Below the pieces are notes generated by a model that worked only from the letters and a program-made list of their open reading frames with translations, made no database searches and was not told the origin of the DNA. A stretch of 64,000 nt of DNA from Spinactinospora alkalitolerans (GTDB lineage: Bacteria; Actinomycetota; Actinomycetes; Streptosporangiales; Streptosporangiaceae): assembly GCF_013408795.1 (NCBI RefSeq), contig NZ_JACCCC010000001.1, positions 3,968,001 through 4,032,000 on the forward strand, written 5' to 3'. Shown here piece after piece: positions 51,276 through 59,916 of the stretch. The translations under genes and the position numbers were made by a program. Numbering within the stretch: the stretch's first letter is position 1; every line of letters begins with the position of its first letter.

Positions 51276-52913
51276 GTGGACTGGGGACTGGTCGTCCAGG
51301 AATGGGCCCTGCTTCCAAACGCGATCATGGACATCCTGACCGATCCCGTGGTGATCATCGCCCTGGTCGCCGGCGGGCTGATCGGCATCGCCGTCGGCCT
51401 GATGCCGGGACTCACCGCGGTGATGGCGATGTCGCTGTTGCTCGGCTTCATGCTGAAGCTCCCGGTCGAGGCCGGGCTCGGACTGCTCATCGGGGTCTAC
51501 ACCGGGGCGATCTACTCCGGCAGCATCACCGCGATCATGCTGAACATCCCGGGAACACCGGCGGCGGCGGTCACCACGCTGGACGGTTTCCCGCTGGCGA
51601 AGCGCGGCAAGGCGCGTGAAGCCGTGGGAACGGCCACCTGGGTCAGCTTCTTCGGCGAGTGGATCGGTGAGATAGTCGGCTTTCTACTGCTGCCGTTCGT
51701 CGCGGTGCTCGCGCTGATGCTGGGTGATTGGGAACTGTTCCTCGTCGCCATCGTGGGAGTCCTGCTCGCCGGTGGGCTGGCCGGAGGAAGCCCTCTCAAG
51801 GGATGGATCGCGGCATTCATCGGTATCGCCATCAGCATGGTGGGAACCGACCCGATTTTCGGGACTCCGCGGTTCGGATTCACTCCGGAAATGATGCGCG
51901 GCATCGATTTCGTTCCGGTGCTGATCGGGGTTTTCGGGGTCGCCGAGATCCTGTTCGTTCTACGTTCGAAGCAGCCCTACCGGCTCGTTGGCAAACCCGG
52001 CCGCGCGATCACCCGCTGGGACATTCTGCGCAGGCCGGCGAGCATCGTCAACATCATCAGGTCCGCGCTGATCGGCGTCTTCATGGGGATCGTTCCGGGC
52101 GCCGGTGAGTCCGCGTCCCCGTGGATCGCCTACGACATCGCGCGGAGGAGGTCCAAGCGGCCCCAGGATTTCGGGAAGGGCTCGCACGAAGGCCTCATCG
52201 CCGCCGAGACGTCGAACCAATCGACCTCCGGAGGCGCGCTCATCCCCACGCTGACGCTGGGCATCCCCGGCAGCGGTCCCACCGCGATCCTGCTCGCCGC
52301 GCTCTTCATGTACGGAGTGCGCCCGGGCCCCAACCTCATCGTGGAGGAGCCGGGATTCATCGCGACGACGATCGCGCTCTTCCTGATCTCCGCTGTCATC
52401 ATGCGCGTCCTGGCCTACCTGGCCTCCACCTACTTCATCCGGCTGCTGTCCATCCCGCGGGGCATCATTCTTCCCGTGGCGGTCACCCTCGGTTTCATCG
52501 GCGCCTGGGGGGTCGGATTCACCGTCTTCGACATTCAGGTGGTGCTGGTCTTCGGGCTCATCGGCTACGTGCTGCGCAGCCGCGGTTTCCCGCTGGCGCC
52601 CCTCGTGCTCGGGGTCCTCATCGGTCCGCTCGCCGATCAGTCCCTGCGCAGGGCGATCCTCACCTACGAAGGCGACTTCGGCGCCATGCTCAGCAGGCCC
52701 ATCGGCCTCCTGCTCATCGCCTTTCTGATCGTGATGCTCGCGCAGAGCCTGTGGCGGCGCCGGCGCCGGCGCTCGGCCGCGCACGACGCCGCCGGTCCCC
52801 TCGGGACCGGCCCTGGGGACGACGACGCCGGGGGCACCGAGGCCGCCGAGGAATCCGCGCGCTCCGGCGCCGCCCGCAACGACGATCCTCCAGAAGCGGG
52901 CCCGCGCTCCTGA
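51276..52913 (+). CDS. tctA: Tripartite tricarboxylate transporter, large membrane subunit
   Basis: A 545-residue TctA-type permease with about 11-12 helices. The repeated signature loops are visible: VGLMPGLTAVMAMSL with YSGSITAIMLNIPGTPAA, and GIVPGAGESASPWIAYD with LTLGIPGSGPTAILLA. GTG 51276 follows GAGAGGTG. The charged C-terminal tail (about 50 residues) is disordered. It opens unit 2 of cluster B, but its partners tctC and tctB are separated from it by three enzyme genes. Likely cargo: a sugar acid or hydroxy-dicarboxylate. Confidence 0.93.
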   Translation: MDWGLVVQEWALLPNAIMDILTDPVVIIALVAGGLIGIAVGLMPGLTAVMAMSLLLGFMLKLPVEAGLGLLIGVYTGAIYSGSITAIMLNIPGTPAAAVTTLDGFPLAKRGKAREAVGTATWVSFFGEWIGEIVGFLLLPFVAVLALMLGDWELFLVAIVGVLLAGGLAGGSPLKGWIAAFIGIAISMVGTDPIFGTPRFGFTPEMMRGIDFVPVLIGVFGVAEILFVLRSKQPYRLVGKPGRAITRWDILRRPASIVNIIRSALIGVFMGIVPGAGESASPWIAYDIARRRSKRPQDFGKGSHEGLIAAETSNQSTSGGALIPTLTLGIPGSGPTAILLAALFMYGVRPGPNLIVEEPGFIATTIALFLISAVIMRVLAYLASTYFIRLLSIPRGIILPVAVTLGFIGAWGVGFTVFDIQVVLVFGLIGYVLRSRGFPLAPLVLGVLIGPLADQSLRRAILTYEGDFGAMLSRPIGLLLIAFLIVMLAQSLWRRRRRRSAAHDAAGPLGTGPGDDDAGGTEAAEESARSGAARNDDPPEAGPRS

Positions 52914-52958
52914 CCGCCGTCCGCCCCGTCCCGTCCGACCGAAAAGGAGGTCCAGACC

Positions 52959-54056
52959 GTGCTCGAGCGAGTGTCCCCCAGATCCGTGCACGCGATGACC
53001 GAGTTCACCGTCGCCGTTCTCACCCGCGCCGGCATGCCCGAGGACACCGCCCGAACCGTCGCCCGGCACATGATGTGGGCCGATCGCAGAGGAACCGAGA
53101 CCCACGGCCTGGTGAGGCTCCCCGCCTACGTCGAGCGGATCAGGCGCGACACCCTCGATCCGCGCGCCCGGCCCCGGGTGGCCTCCCGCCGCGGGGCCGC
53201 GCTCGTCATCGACGGCGGAAACGGATTCGGGCACGCGGCCGCGGACTTCGCCATGGCATCGGCGTTGGACGCCGGCAAAGAGGCCGGGGTCGGAACCGCC
53301 GTGGTGCGGCACAGCGGGCATTTCGGAGCCGCCGGGAGCTATGCGGCGATGGCGGCGCGCAGCGGGGCGATCGGCATCGCGATGACCAACGCGGCGCCGC
53401 TCATGGCCCCGACCGGCGGCAGGGAGCGGCGGGTCGGCAACAACCCCGTGGCGATCGCCGTGCCTTTCGGCGAATTCCCCATCGTCCTGGACATCGCCAT
53501 GAGTGCGGTGGCGGCCTGGAGCATCAAGCTCGCCGCGGATCGGGGCCAGGCCATTCCCGAGCAGTGGGGCTTCGACGCCGACGGCCTGCCCACCTCCGAC
53601 CCCGCCGACGTGCTGTTCAACGGCGGGCTGCTCCGGCCGGTGGGCGACCACAAGGGATACGGCCTGGCCCTGATGGTCGACCTGCTGACCGGAGTCCTCG
53701 GCGGTGGCGCACCGGGGGCGGAGGTGAAGCGGCTCGACCAGAACGCCCCCGTGGACGCCAGTCATACCTGCATCGCGCTCGACATCGGCGCGTTCAGCGA
53801 CCGGGTCGGCTTCGACGCCCGGGTCGAGGCCCTGGCGGCGTCGGTGCGCGACACTCCGCTCGCCAGCGGCGCCGAACGGATCCTGCTGCCGGGAGAGCGC
53901 GAGGCGGAGACGGCACGTGAGCGCGATGAGCGCGGCATCGCCTATCCCGCGGACATCTTCGCGGCGCTCGAACCGCTGGCGGAGGCGTCCGGGGTGCCGC
54001 TTCCGCCACCGCTCGAACCGGCCGCCGCCGCGCGGAAGGCGGGGGCCGGCCGGTGA
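52959..54056 (+). CDS. Malate/L-lactate dehydrogenase family (Ldh2) oxidoreductase
   Basis: A 365-residue Ldh2-fold dehydrogenase. It shows catalytic His in RRGTETHGLVRLPAYVERI, VRHSGHFGAAGSYAA, NNPVAIAVPFGEFPIVLDIA and PVGDHKGYGLALMVDLL. A strong AAAGGAGGT site precedes GTG 52959. The stop overlaps the next dehydrogenase (GTGA). It is a distant paralogue of the enzyme at 37945. Probable role: NAD(P)-linked interconversion of a 2-keto and a 2-hydroxy sugar acid. Confidence 0.9.
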   Translation: MLERVSPRSVHAMTEFTVAVLTRAGMPEDTARTVARHMMWADRRGTETHGLVRLPAYVERIRRDTLDPRARPRVASRRGAALVIDGGNGFGHAAADFAMASALDAGKEAGVGTAVVRHSGHFGAAGSYAAMAARSGAIGIAMTNAAPLMAPTGGRERRVGNNPVAIAVPFGEFPIVLDIAMSAVAAWSIKLAADRGQAIPEQWGFDADGLPTSDPADVLFNGGLLRPVGDHKGYGLALMVDLLTGVLGGGAPGAEVKRLDQNAPVDASHTCIALDIGAFSDRVGFDARVEALAASVRDTPLASGAERILLPGEREAETARERDERGIAYPADIFAALEPLAEASGVPLPPPLEPAAAARKAGAGR

Positions 54057-55021
54057 GCGCCGACACGACCGCCCTCGTCTACGTCGACGACCCCGTGCAC
54101 CCCGACGCTCTGGAGCTGCTGCGCGGGCACGGCCCTCTCGCTCTCGGTTTCGGCCCCGAGGCGACCACCTTCGACCGGGTCAAGGACCACGTGGAAGGCG
54201 TGCTCGTCCGCACCGGGACCGTGAGCGCCGCGATGATCAACGGGGCGCCCCGGCTCAAGGTCATCGCCCGGCACGGCGTGGGCACCGACGCCATTGACGT
54301 CGCCGCCGCCGGACGCCGCGGGATCCAGGTCCTCATCACCCCTGAGGCGAACGCGGTCTCGGTCGCCGAGCACACGATCGGTCTGCTCATCGCGGCGGCG
54401 CGGCGGTTCCGCGAATGCGACGCCGCGGTGCGCGGGGACGATTTCCACCTCCGCGATCAACTCGTGGGGATCGAACTCGCCGGGAGGACGCTCGGTGTCT
54501 TAGGGCTCGGTCGAATCGGCCGCCGGGTCGCCGCGATCGCGGGGGCCGTCGGGATGCGGGTCCGCGCCCACGATCCGTTCCTGCCCCCGGACGCACGATT
54601 GCCTCCGGACGTCCTGGCGCAGCCGGAGCTGCGGAGCCTGCTCGATCGCGCGGACGCCCTCACCGTGCACGTTCCGCTGACCGCGCAGACCCGTGGACTC
54701 ATCGGAGGCGGAGAACTCGACATGCTCGCTCCCGGTGCGATCGTCGTCAACGCGGCCAGGGGCGGCGTGATCGACGAAGCGGCATTGGCGGAACGCCTTG
54801 TGAGCGGGCGCCTCGGCGGGGCGGGCATCGACGTCTTCGCCGACGAGCCGCCGCACGGAAGCCCACTGCTCGACACGCGGAACGCGGTCCTGACACCCCA
54901 CTGCGCGGCGCACACCGGCGACTCGCTGCGGCGCATGTCCGTGCATGCGGCCGAAGGCATCATCACCGTGCTCGAAGGCGGTCTGCCCGAAGGCGCGGCC
55001 CAACCGGTCCACACGGCCTGA
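54053..55021 (+). CDS. D-isomer-specific 2-hydroxyacid dehydrogenase
   Basis: A 322-residue full-length member of the PGDH/glyoxylate-reductase family. The N-terminal half has LKVIARHGVGTDAIDVAAA and VSVAEHTIGLLIAAAR. The NAD domain has LGVLGLGRIGRRVAAIA, Arg in NAARGGVIDE, Glu in DVFADEPP and His in LTPHCAAHTG. It probably oxidises or reduces a 2-hydroxy acid such as glyoxylate/hydroxypyruvate. It is coupled to the Ldh2-type gene and 34 bp before the aldolase. Confidence 0.92.
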   Translation: MSADTTALVYVDDPVHPDALELLRGHGPLALGFGPEATTFDRVKDHVEGVLVRTGTVSAAMINGAPRLKVIARHGVGTDAIDVAAAGRRGIQVLITPEANAVSVAEHTIGLLIAAARRFRECDAAVRGDDFHLRDQLVGIELAGRTLGVLGLGRIGRRVAAIAGAVGMRVRAHDPFLPPDARLPPDVLAQPELRSLLDRADALTVHVPLTAQTRGLIGGGELDMLAPGAIVVNAARGGVIDEAALAERLVSGRLGGAGIDVFADEPPHGSPLLDTRNAVLTPHCAAHTGDSLRRMSVHAAEGIITVLEGGLPEGAAQPVHTA

Positions 55022-55055
55022 CCCGGCCGCCGACAACCGAAACGAGGAGATGCAC

Positions 55056-55826
55056 ATGTCGTTCCACCAACGGCTCAAGCGGGGCGAGAAGGTACTCGGG
55101 ACCATGATCTCCGAGATCAGCAACCCCAATACGGCGGTGATGCTGGCGACCGCGGGCCTCGACTTCTTCCTCATCGACATGGAGCACGGCACGCTCGACT
55201 ACTCCGACATGGCCGGTCTCATCACCGCCGGACGGGGCTGGAACGTGACGCCGGCCGTGCGCATCCCCGAGATCCGGCGGGAGACCGTCCTCAAACCCCT
55301 CGATGCGGGCGCTTCCGTGCTCGTCGTCCCCCAGGTCGAAGAAGTGGCCGAAGTCGAGGAGGTCGTCTCGCACGCGATGTACCCGCACCGGGGGCGCCGC
55401 GGCGTGGCGCTGCGCCGACCGCACAGCGCCTACGCGAAGTACCCGGCGATGGAGTACATGGAGGGCGCCGACAAGGAGACCCTGGTCCTGGTGCAGATCG
55501 AGACCCGGCGCGGGCTCGAGAACGTCGAGCGGCTCGCCGAGGTCGAAGGGCTCGGCGGTTTCTTCATCGGACCGTTCGACCTGTCCGTGGACATGGGCCT
55601 GCCCGGAGAGGTCGGCCATCCGGACCTGCGCGAGGCCTTCCGCAGGGTGATCGCCGCGGCCCACAAGCACGGACGTGTGGCGGCCATCCACGTGTTCGAT
55701 CCCCGGATGGCGATCGAGCTGATGGACGACGGAATCAACATGTGCTCGGTGAGCAGCGACATCAACATGCTCGTCGACCAGGCGACCGACAACGTTCGCA
55801 TCATGCGCGAGTCCATTCGCACATGA
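55056..55826 (+). CDS. HpcH/HpaI-family class II aldolase
   Basis: A 256-residue metal-dependent aldolase. It shows LDFFLIDMEHGTLDYSDM (catalytic His), the pyruvate-binding Arg in VRIPEIRRETVLKPLDAGAS, LVQIETRRGLENVERL and GFFIGPFDLSVDMGLPG with metal-binding Glu and Asp. GarL, which splits 2-keto-3-deoxy-glucarate into pyruvate and tartronate semialdehyde, is in this family. With the GarR-like reductase in the cluster this is the likely cleavage step. ATG 55056 is preferred over 55050 because GAGGAG lies six bases before it. Confidence 0.9.
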   Translation: MSFHQRLKRGEKVLGTMISEISNPNTAVMLATAGLDFFLIDMEHGTLDYSDMAGLITAGRGWNVTPAVRIPEIRRETVLKPLDAGASVLVVPQVEEVAEVEEVVSHAMYPHRGRRGVALRRPHSAYAKYPAMEYMEGADKETLVLVQIETRRGLENVERLAEVEGLGGFFIGPFDLSVDMGLPGEVGHPDLREAFRRVIAAAHKHGRVAAIHVFDPRMAIELMDDGINMCSVSSDINMLVDQATDNVRIMRESIRT

Positions 55827-55845
55827 GGATCGGCTGGGAGTGCAA

Positions 55846-56964
55846 ATGCCGAACGATGCAAGTAACCCGCTGAGGACACGACCGATGCGACACACTGCCG
55901 CGGCCACGGGCGTCGTGATCGCCCTGCTGCCGTTGGCGTCCTGCGCGAACGGAGGAAGTGCCGCCGACGCCTTCCCCGCACGTCCGATCGAGCTGACCGT
56001 GGGCTGGTCCGCAGGCGGCAGCTCTGATCTGACCACGCGCGGGCTGGCCACGGGGATGGAGGAGGACCTGGGCGTCTCCGTGCAGATCGTGAACGTCGAG
56101 GGCGCCACGGGAGGCGTGGGCGCCTCCCAGGTCTCCCACCAGCCCGCCGACGGCTACTCGATCTTCGGCGGGGCCAGTACCGCCGGGATGTGGCGGGTGA
56201 TGGAGCAGTCCGACGCCTCGTGGGAGGACTTCTACGCCCTGCTCGCAGGGCCGTCGCCCACCACGATCTTCGTCCGGGCCGACAGCGAGTACGGGTCCAT
56301 CGAGGACCTCGTTGAGGGCATGGAGGACGACCCGTCGATGCGCTACGGCACGCCGGGCCCCGGCAGCAACGGGCATATCCTCGGCGAACTGCTCAAGCAG
56401 GAGACCGGCACGGAGGCCGAGCACGTCCCATACAACGGAGGCAGCGAGGCGGGACGCTTCCTCGTCTCCGGCGAGATCGACTTCGTCTCCGTCACCCTCG
56501 GCGACATCCTGAACCTTGTCGAATCCGGCGACGTGCGTCCGCTGGCCAACCTGTACGAGGAACCGGTCGAGGTCGCCGGTGTGGAGATCCCGCCGATCGT
56601 CGACACCTACCCGGCCCTCGCCGACCAGACCGCGATCAATCCGTGGTTCGGGGTCTACGTGTCCCGGGACACCCCTCCGGAGATCGTCGAGCGCCTGGCG
56701 GAATCCGTCCGGTACGCCACCGAGCAGGATGGGTTCCGCGAGCTGTACGAAGGCGACTTGGGTGGCATCGTCGACTACACGGTCGGCCATGAGTCCGACG
56801 AGGTCATGGCGCGGGTGGAGGCGAGCCGCTCCTGGGCGCTGCACGGCCTGGGCATGACCGAGCACGATCCGGCCGAGTTCGACATCCCGACGATCTCGGA
56901 GTTCGAATGGCCGCCGCACGGCCGCGCCGCCAATGCGGCCGAATGGCCCGAAGGGCTGCGATGA
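55846..56964 (+). CDS. tctC: Tripartite tricarboxylate transporter substrate-binding lipoprotein
   Basis: A 372-residue extracytoplasmic binding protein (Bug/TctC type). The signal RHTAAATGVVIALLPLASC ends in a lipobox (LASC), so it is membrane-anchored by lipid. The family motifs PIELTVGWSAGGSSDLTTRG and ATGGVGASQVSHQPADGYS follow. Start ATG 55846 has GGGAG upstream; ATG 55885 would give a shorter, more classical signal. It captures the substrate for TctA/TctB, and the stop overlaps the tctB start. Confidence 0.92.
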   Translation: MPNDASNPLRTRPMRHTAAATGVVIALLPLASCANGGSAADAFPARPIELTVGWSAGGSSDLTTRGLATGMEEDLGVSVQIVNVEGATGGVGASQVSHQPADGYSIFGGASTAGMWRVMEQSDASWEDFYALLAGPSPTTIFVRADSEYGSIEDLVEGMEDDPSMRYGTPGPGSNGHILGELLKQETGTEAEHVPYNGGSEAGRFLVSGEIDFVSVTLGDILNLVESGDVRPLANLYEEPVEVAGVEIPPIVDTYPALADQTAINPWFGVYVSRDTPPEIVERLAESVRYATEQDGFRELYEGDLGGIVDYTVGHESDEVMARVEASRSWALHGLGMTEHDPAEFDIPTISEFEWPPHGRAANAAEWPEGLR

Positions 56965-57464
56965 GTGCCCGGACGCCCGCGGACGGGACCGATGAGTGCG
57001 CTCCGTCCCGGGCCGCGGGCGACCTCGCCCTCGGCACCGCCCTCATCGTGGTGTGCGCCTGGGCGGCCGGGGAGTCGCTCGACATGCCCCGCCGCGGCGA
57101 GCTCGGGCTGCTCACCAGCCCGGGGTTCACTCCCTTCCTGGTGTGCGTCCTCGTAGCCGTGCTGAGTGCGGTCGTCGTCGCACGCGCCCTGATGCGCGGA
57201 GCGCTGAAAGGGATTGCTCCCCGCATCGCGGAGATGTGGTGCAGCGAGGAGTCCCGCCGGGTCGTCGTCCTCTTCGCGCTCATCACCGGCTACGCCCTGC
57301 TGATCGGAGTCGTGCAGTTCGCCGTGGTGACCGGGGGATTCCTGCTCGCCATGTTCTGGTACGTCCGCTCGGGCGGCTGGCTCACCATCGCTCTGGCGAC
57401 CGCGGTCGGCGTGCTGCTGACCGCGGTGGTCATCCCGTACGCGTTCACCATGCCCCTGCCCTGA
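56961..57464 (+). CDS. tctB: Tripartite tricarboxylate transporter, small membrane subunit
   Basis: A 167-residue protein with four membrane helices (LALGTALIVVCAWAAGES, GFTPFLVCVLVAVLSAVVV, VVLFALITGYALLIGVVQF, IALATAVGVLLTAVVIPYAF), the TctB layout. ATG 56961 overlaps the tctC stop. It pairs with the TctA protein encoded five genes upstream. Confidence 0.88.
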   Translation: MSARTPADGTDECAPSRAAGDLALGTALIVVCAWAAGESLDMPRRGELGLLTSPGFTPFLVCVLVAVLSAVVVARALMRGALKGIAPRIAEMWCSEESRRVVVLFALITGYALLIGVVQFAVVTGGFLLAMFWYVRSGGWLTIALATAVGVLLTAVVIPYAFTMPLP

Positions 57465-57529
57465 CCGGATCAAGGAGCGAAGCCCGGACCGGTAGCGCCC
57501 GCGCCCAGGGGAACCACAGTGGAGGATTC

Positions 57530-58372
57530 ATGAGGTTCGCCGTCAACCTGTCCATGCTGTTCACCGAACTTCCACTGCTGGAACGCCCCGAGGCGGCGAA
57601 GAAGGCGGGCTTCGACGCGGTGGAGTGCTGGTGGCCGTTCGACATCCCCGAGCCGGGCGATAAGGAGGTCGAGGTGTTCCTCGCCGCCATCGCCGACGCG
57701 GGAGTCAGGCTCACCGGCCTGAACTTCGACGCCGGCCCCCTGGCCGACGGATACCGCGGCTTCGTCTCGCAACCGGACCGCAGCGGCCGGTTCCGAGCGA
57801 ACGTCCCCGCGGCGGTGGACATGGCCGGACGCACGGGCTGCCAAGTCCTCAACGCTCTTTACGGAAACCGGCAGAAAGGCGTGAGCCCACGGCTCCAGGA
57901 CGCATGCGCCCTGGAGAACCTCCAGTTCGCGGCCGAGGCCGCAAGAGGCGTGGCAACGGTCGTACTGGAACCGCTGAACTCCTTCGAGAGTCCGCACTAC
58001 CCGCTGGTGCGCACCGCACACGCGGTGGAGGTCATCGAGAGGGTACGGGAAGCGGGCGGCGACCGGCTGGGACTGCTCTACGACGTTTACCACATGCAGC
58101 GGATGGAGGGGAACCTCATCGACAACCTGCGACGGCACTCCGACCACCTCACCCATGTCCAGATCGCCGACTCGCCCGGGCGAGGGGCCCCGGGGACGGG
58201 TGAGATCGCCTTCGCGCGGGTCCTCGACGCCCTGCACGACGTCGGCTACCAGGGCACCGTCGGCCTGGAGTACAAGGCCGGCGATGCCGCCCCGCACAGG
58301 TTCGACTGGCTCCACCCCGAAGGTAGGGGCGACCTCGCCGGACGACGCATCAGCGAGTTCCTGACCGTGTGA
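57530..58372 (+). CDS. hyi: Hydroxypyruvate isomerase family protein
   Basis: A 280-residue TIM-barrel isomerase of the Hyi/xylose-isomerase-like group. It shows NLSMLFTELPLLERPEAAKK, VECWWPFDIPEP, NALYGNRQKG, VLEPLNSFESPHYPL (catalytic Glu), LLYDVYHMQRMEG, VQIADSPGRGAPGTGEI and VGLEYKAG (second Glu). It interconverts hydroxypyruvate and tartronate semialdehyde, the substrate of the GarR-like reductase. GGAGG is four bases before ATG 57530. It is the last enzyme gene of cluster B. Confidence 0.92.
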   Translation: MRFAVNLSMLFTELPLLERPEAAKKAGFDAVECWWPFDIPEPGDKEVEVFLAAIADAGVRLTGLNFDAGPLADGYRGFVSQPDRSGRFRANVPAAVDMAGRTGCQVLNALYGNRQKGVSPRLQDACALENLQFAAEAARGVATVVLEPLNSFESPHYPLVRTAHAVEVIERVREAGGDRLGLLYDVYHMQRMEGNLIDNLRRHSDHLTHVQIADSPGRGAPGTGEIAFARVLDALHDVGYQGTVGLEYKAGDAAPHRFDWLHPEGRGDLAGRRISEFLTV

Positions 58373-58543
58373 CACCGCCTGGAGCGAAGCCACGTGCCGG
58401 GTCCATGGCCCGCGTGCCGCTCTCATCGCGCACGTCCGGACTGTCCGGCCGCGTTTGCTTCTTCGACCGGCCGAATGAGCCGGGCGAAGCGGAGCCGACG
58501 TAGCACTCCGAGACCGGGAGGACCGGTCACAGGAAGGACAGCA

Positions 58544-58729
58544 ATGGCGAACGCACAAGGAGGACAAGACCCCATCAGCGCCTCCTCGGCCAGAGCGGCC
58601 ACCGGCGGAACATCCCAGCACGAGGTCTCCCCCGTCTCTATGGCGCGGCGCTCACGAGTAGACCAATACGCGGACTCGGACCGGCGTCAAGGAGTCGGCT
58701 ACTTCCAGGATGAAGAAGCCCCCGCCTGA
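58544..58729 (+). CDS. Small hydrophilic protein of unknown function
   Basis: A 61-codon frame with an excellent ribosome site (AGGAAGGA, five bases before ATG 58544). It starts MANAQGGQDPISASSARAAT and is rich in Ser, Ala, Arg and Gln. It has no membrane segment or cysteine and ends YFQDEEAPA. No modification enzyme genes lie near. I do not recognise it. The ribosome site argues for real translation. Confidence 0.5.
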   Translation: MANAQGGQDPISASSARAATGGTSQHEVSPVSMARRSRVDQYADSDRRQGVGYFQDEEAPA

Positions 58730-58892
58730 AAACATCCGGCGACAGGAGTCGAGCCGTGAGCGTCCCCCTACGGGCAGGACATGACCCGTGAGAACACCGC
58801 TCCCCGGCCGGGCGCACCCCTCGGCCGACCGGGAAGGGAAGCCGGTCCTCTCCGGCCCGCTAAGCTCAGAAACGGCGAGCAGGACGCGAAGA

Positions 58893-58927
58893 AGGTGGAG
58901 ACAGAACACGCTTTCCCGTCTCCACCT
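58893..58927. other. 10-bp inverted repeat downstream of tRNA-Pro
   Basis: AGGTGGAGAC (58893-58902) and GTCTCCACCT (58918-58927) are perfect reverse complements around a 15-base loop. With the hairpin at 58934 it may form a double terminator for the tRNA. Confidence 0.4.
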
Positions 58928-58933
58928 CAAACG

Positions 58934-58970
58934 CAGAGCAGGGACACCCGTCCCGGATGCCCCTGCTCTG
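58934..58970 (-). terminator. Terminator hairpin of tRNA-Pro
   Basis: CAGAGCAGGG pairs with CCCTGCTCTG. The loop contains a smaller hairpin (GGGAC/GTCCC). It begins 17 bases past the tRNA 3' end on the minus strand. Confidence 0.6.
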
Positions 58971-58986
58971 ACTTGCTATTTCTCTG

Positions 58987-59060
58987 TCGGGACGGCGGGA
59001 TTTGAACCCACGACCCCTTGACCCCCAGTCAAGTGCGCTGCCAAACTGCGCTACGTCCCG
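58987..59060 (-). tRNA. tRNA-Pro (anticodon GGG)
   Basis: The minus strand folds as a full cloverleaf of 74 bases. The acceptor stem is CGGGACG/CGTCCCG with A as discriminator. The anticodon stem is CTTGA/TCAAG with loop CTGGGGG (anticodon GGG at 59024-59026), and the T arm is GTGGGTTCAAATCCCGC. CCA is not encoded. It reads CCC/CCU proline codons. Confidence 0.95.
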
Positions 59061-59395
59061 GTGCCTCGTAGGGCGGTTCGCCCTCGCGACGTGGACAACT
59101 CTATCGCATTCTCGGAGCCGTTCGAGACGGCTTTTCGCGGCTTCGGTCCGGTTCCGCCCGTCCTCCTCCGGCCGCCCTCGGTCGCCGAGGGCTTTCCCGA
59201 CACGGGCGCCGACGACGGCCAACCCCCGGCCAGGCCGGAGCCTCTTCGCGCAAGGTAACGGCGATCCTGTGACCAGGCCACGCAGCGCCGCGTGGCCACT
59301 CGGCGATCGCGTCGGCCTCGGGCGTCCCGGCCTTCCTCCCGCACCTCGCATCCTTCCGCGCACGCGGCTTGCCTCCGCGACACGGACCGGGAAGC
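59061..59395. other. tRNA upstream region without genes
   Basis: No credible gene in about 330 bp. The part next to 59061 must hold the tRNA-Pro promoter on the minus strand. The rest is ordinary GC-rich spacer. Confidence 0.4.
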
Positions 59396-59427
59396 ACCAT
59401 GAAAGTTTTCTTTCAAGTTCCATGGTC
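59396..59427. promoter_or_regulatory. AT-rich palindromes before the flavodoxin remnant
   Basis: TGAAAG-TTTT-CTTTCA (59400-59415) is a perfect dyad inside an outer pair ACCATG/CATGGT. Such sites are typical operators of MarR/HxlR redox regulators that control quinone-reductase flavoproteins. Confidence 0.45.
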
Positions 59428-59438
59428 ATGGAGACCCG

Positions 59439-59603
59439 ATGAAGACCAACGTCGCGGTCGTCTTCCACAGCGGCTACGGGCACACGCAGCGCCAGGCCGA
59501 CGACGTGCGCCGACTGGGCGCGCACCCGATCGACGGCGTGCTGTGGCCCTCATCCGCGGCGCAGCCGCCATCGCGGCCGACAGGCACGGCTACACCTCGG
59601 TGA
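59439..59603 (+). pseudogene. Flavodoxin/WrbA-like protein, N-terminal remnant
   Basis: MKTNVAVVFHSGYGHTQRQA is the flavodoxin-type phosphate-binding start of NAD(P)H:quinone reductases. After about 25 residues the frame turns into unrelated Pro/Ser-rich sequence and stops. A piece just downstream in another phase (LIRGAAAIAADRHGYTSVSL) resembles the start of a TetR helix-turn-helix, so the breakpoint joined another gene. Confidence 0.6.
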
Positions 59604-59662
59604 GCCTGTCCCTGGGTTCCGGCGGCACGGAGCCGTCGACGCGGCACCACCGTCGGGCTGAG

Positions 59663-59916
59663 TCATCCCGTGGTGATCTGCCGACCCTGGCCGCGGGTCA
59701 CCACGGGCGGTGGCGCGCTGACGCCGCCGAGGGTGATCAGGACCTCGCGCAGCAGGTCGGCGGTCGCGCGGGCCGACAGGAGCACCGCCGTCTCGGCCAG
59801 CTCGCGGCCCTCCGCGGTGAGCCGCGCCGATCGTCCGGGGCGATTCCGCGCTCGACCAGGCCGCTCTCGGAGAGGCCGCGCAGCACGTTGCCGGTGCCAC
59901 CGGTGGACAGCAGCAT
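59663..59916 (-). pseudogene. MarR-family regulator remnant with frameshift
   Basis: In one frame STGGTGNVLRGLSESGLVER and GIAPDDR give the recognition helix and wing of a MarR protein. Near 59830 the sense continues in another frame as ARLTAEGRELAETAVLLSAR and TADLLREVLITLGG, ending at 59663. The N-terminal third is missing. Confidence 0.6.

Noticed and set aside
58987-59060. tRNA-Pro as integration site of a genomic island covering the sugar-acid clusters
   Set aside because: I found no integrase gene and no second copy of the tRNA 3' end in the window.
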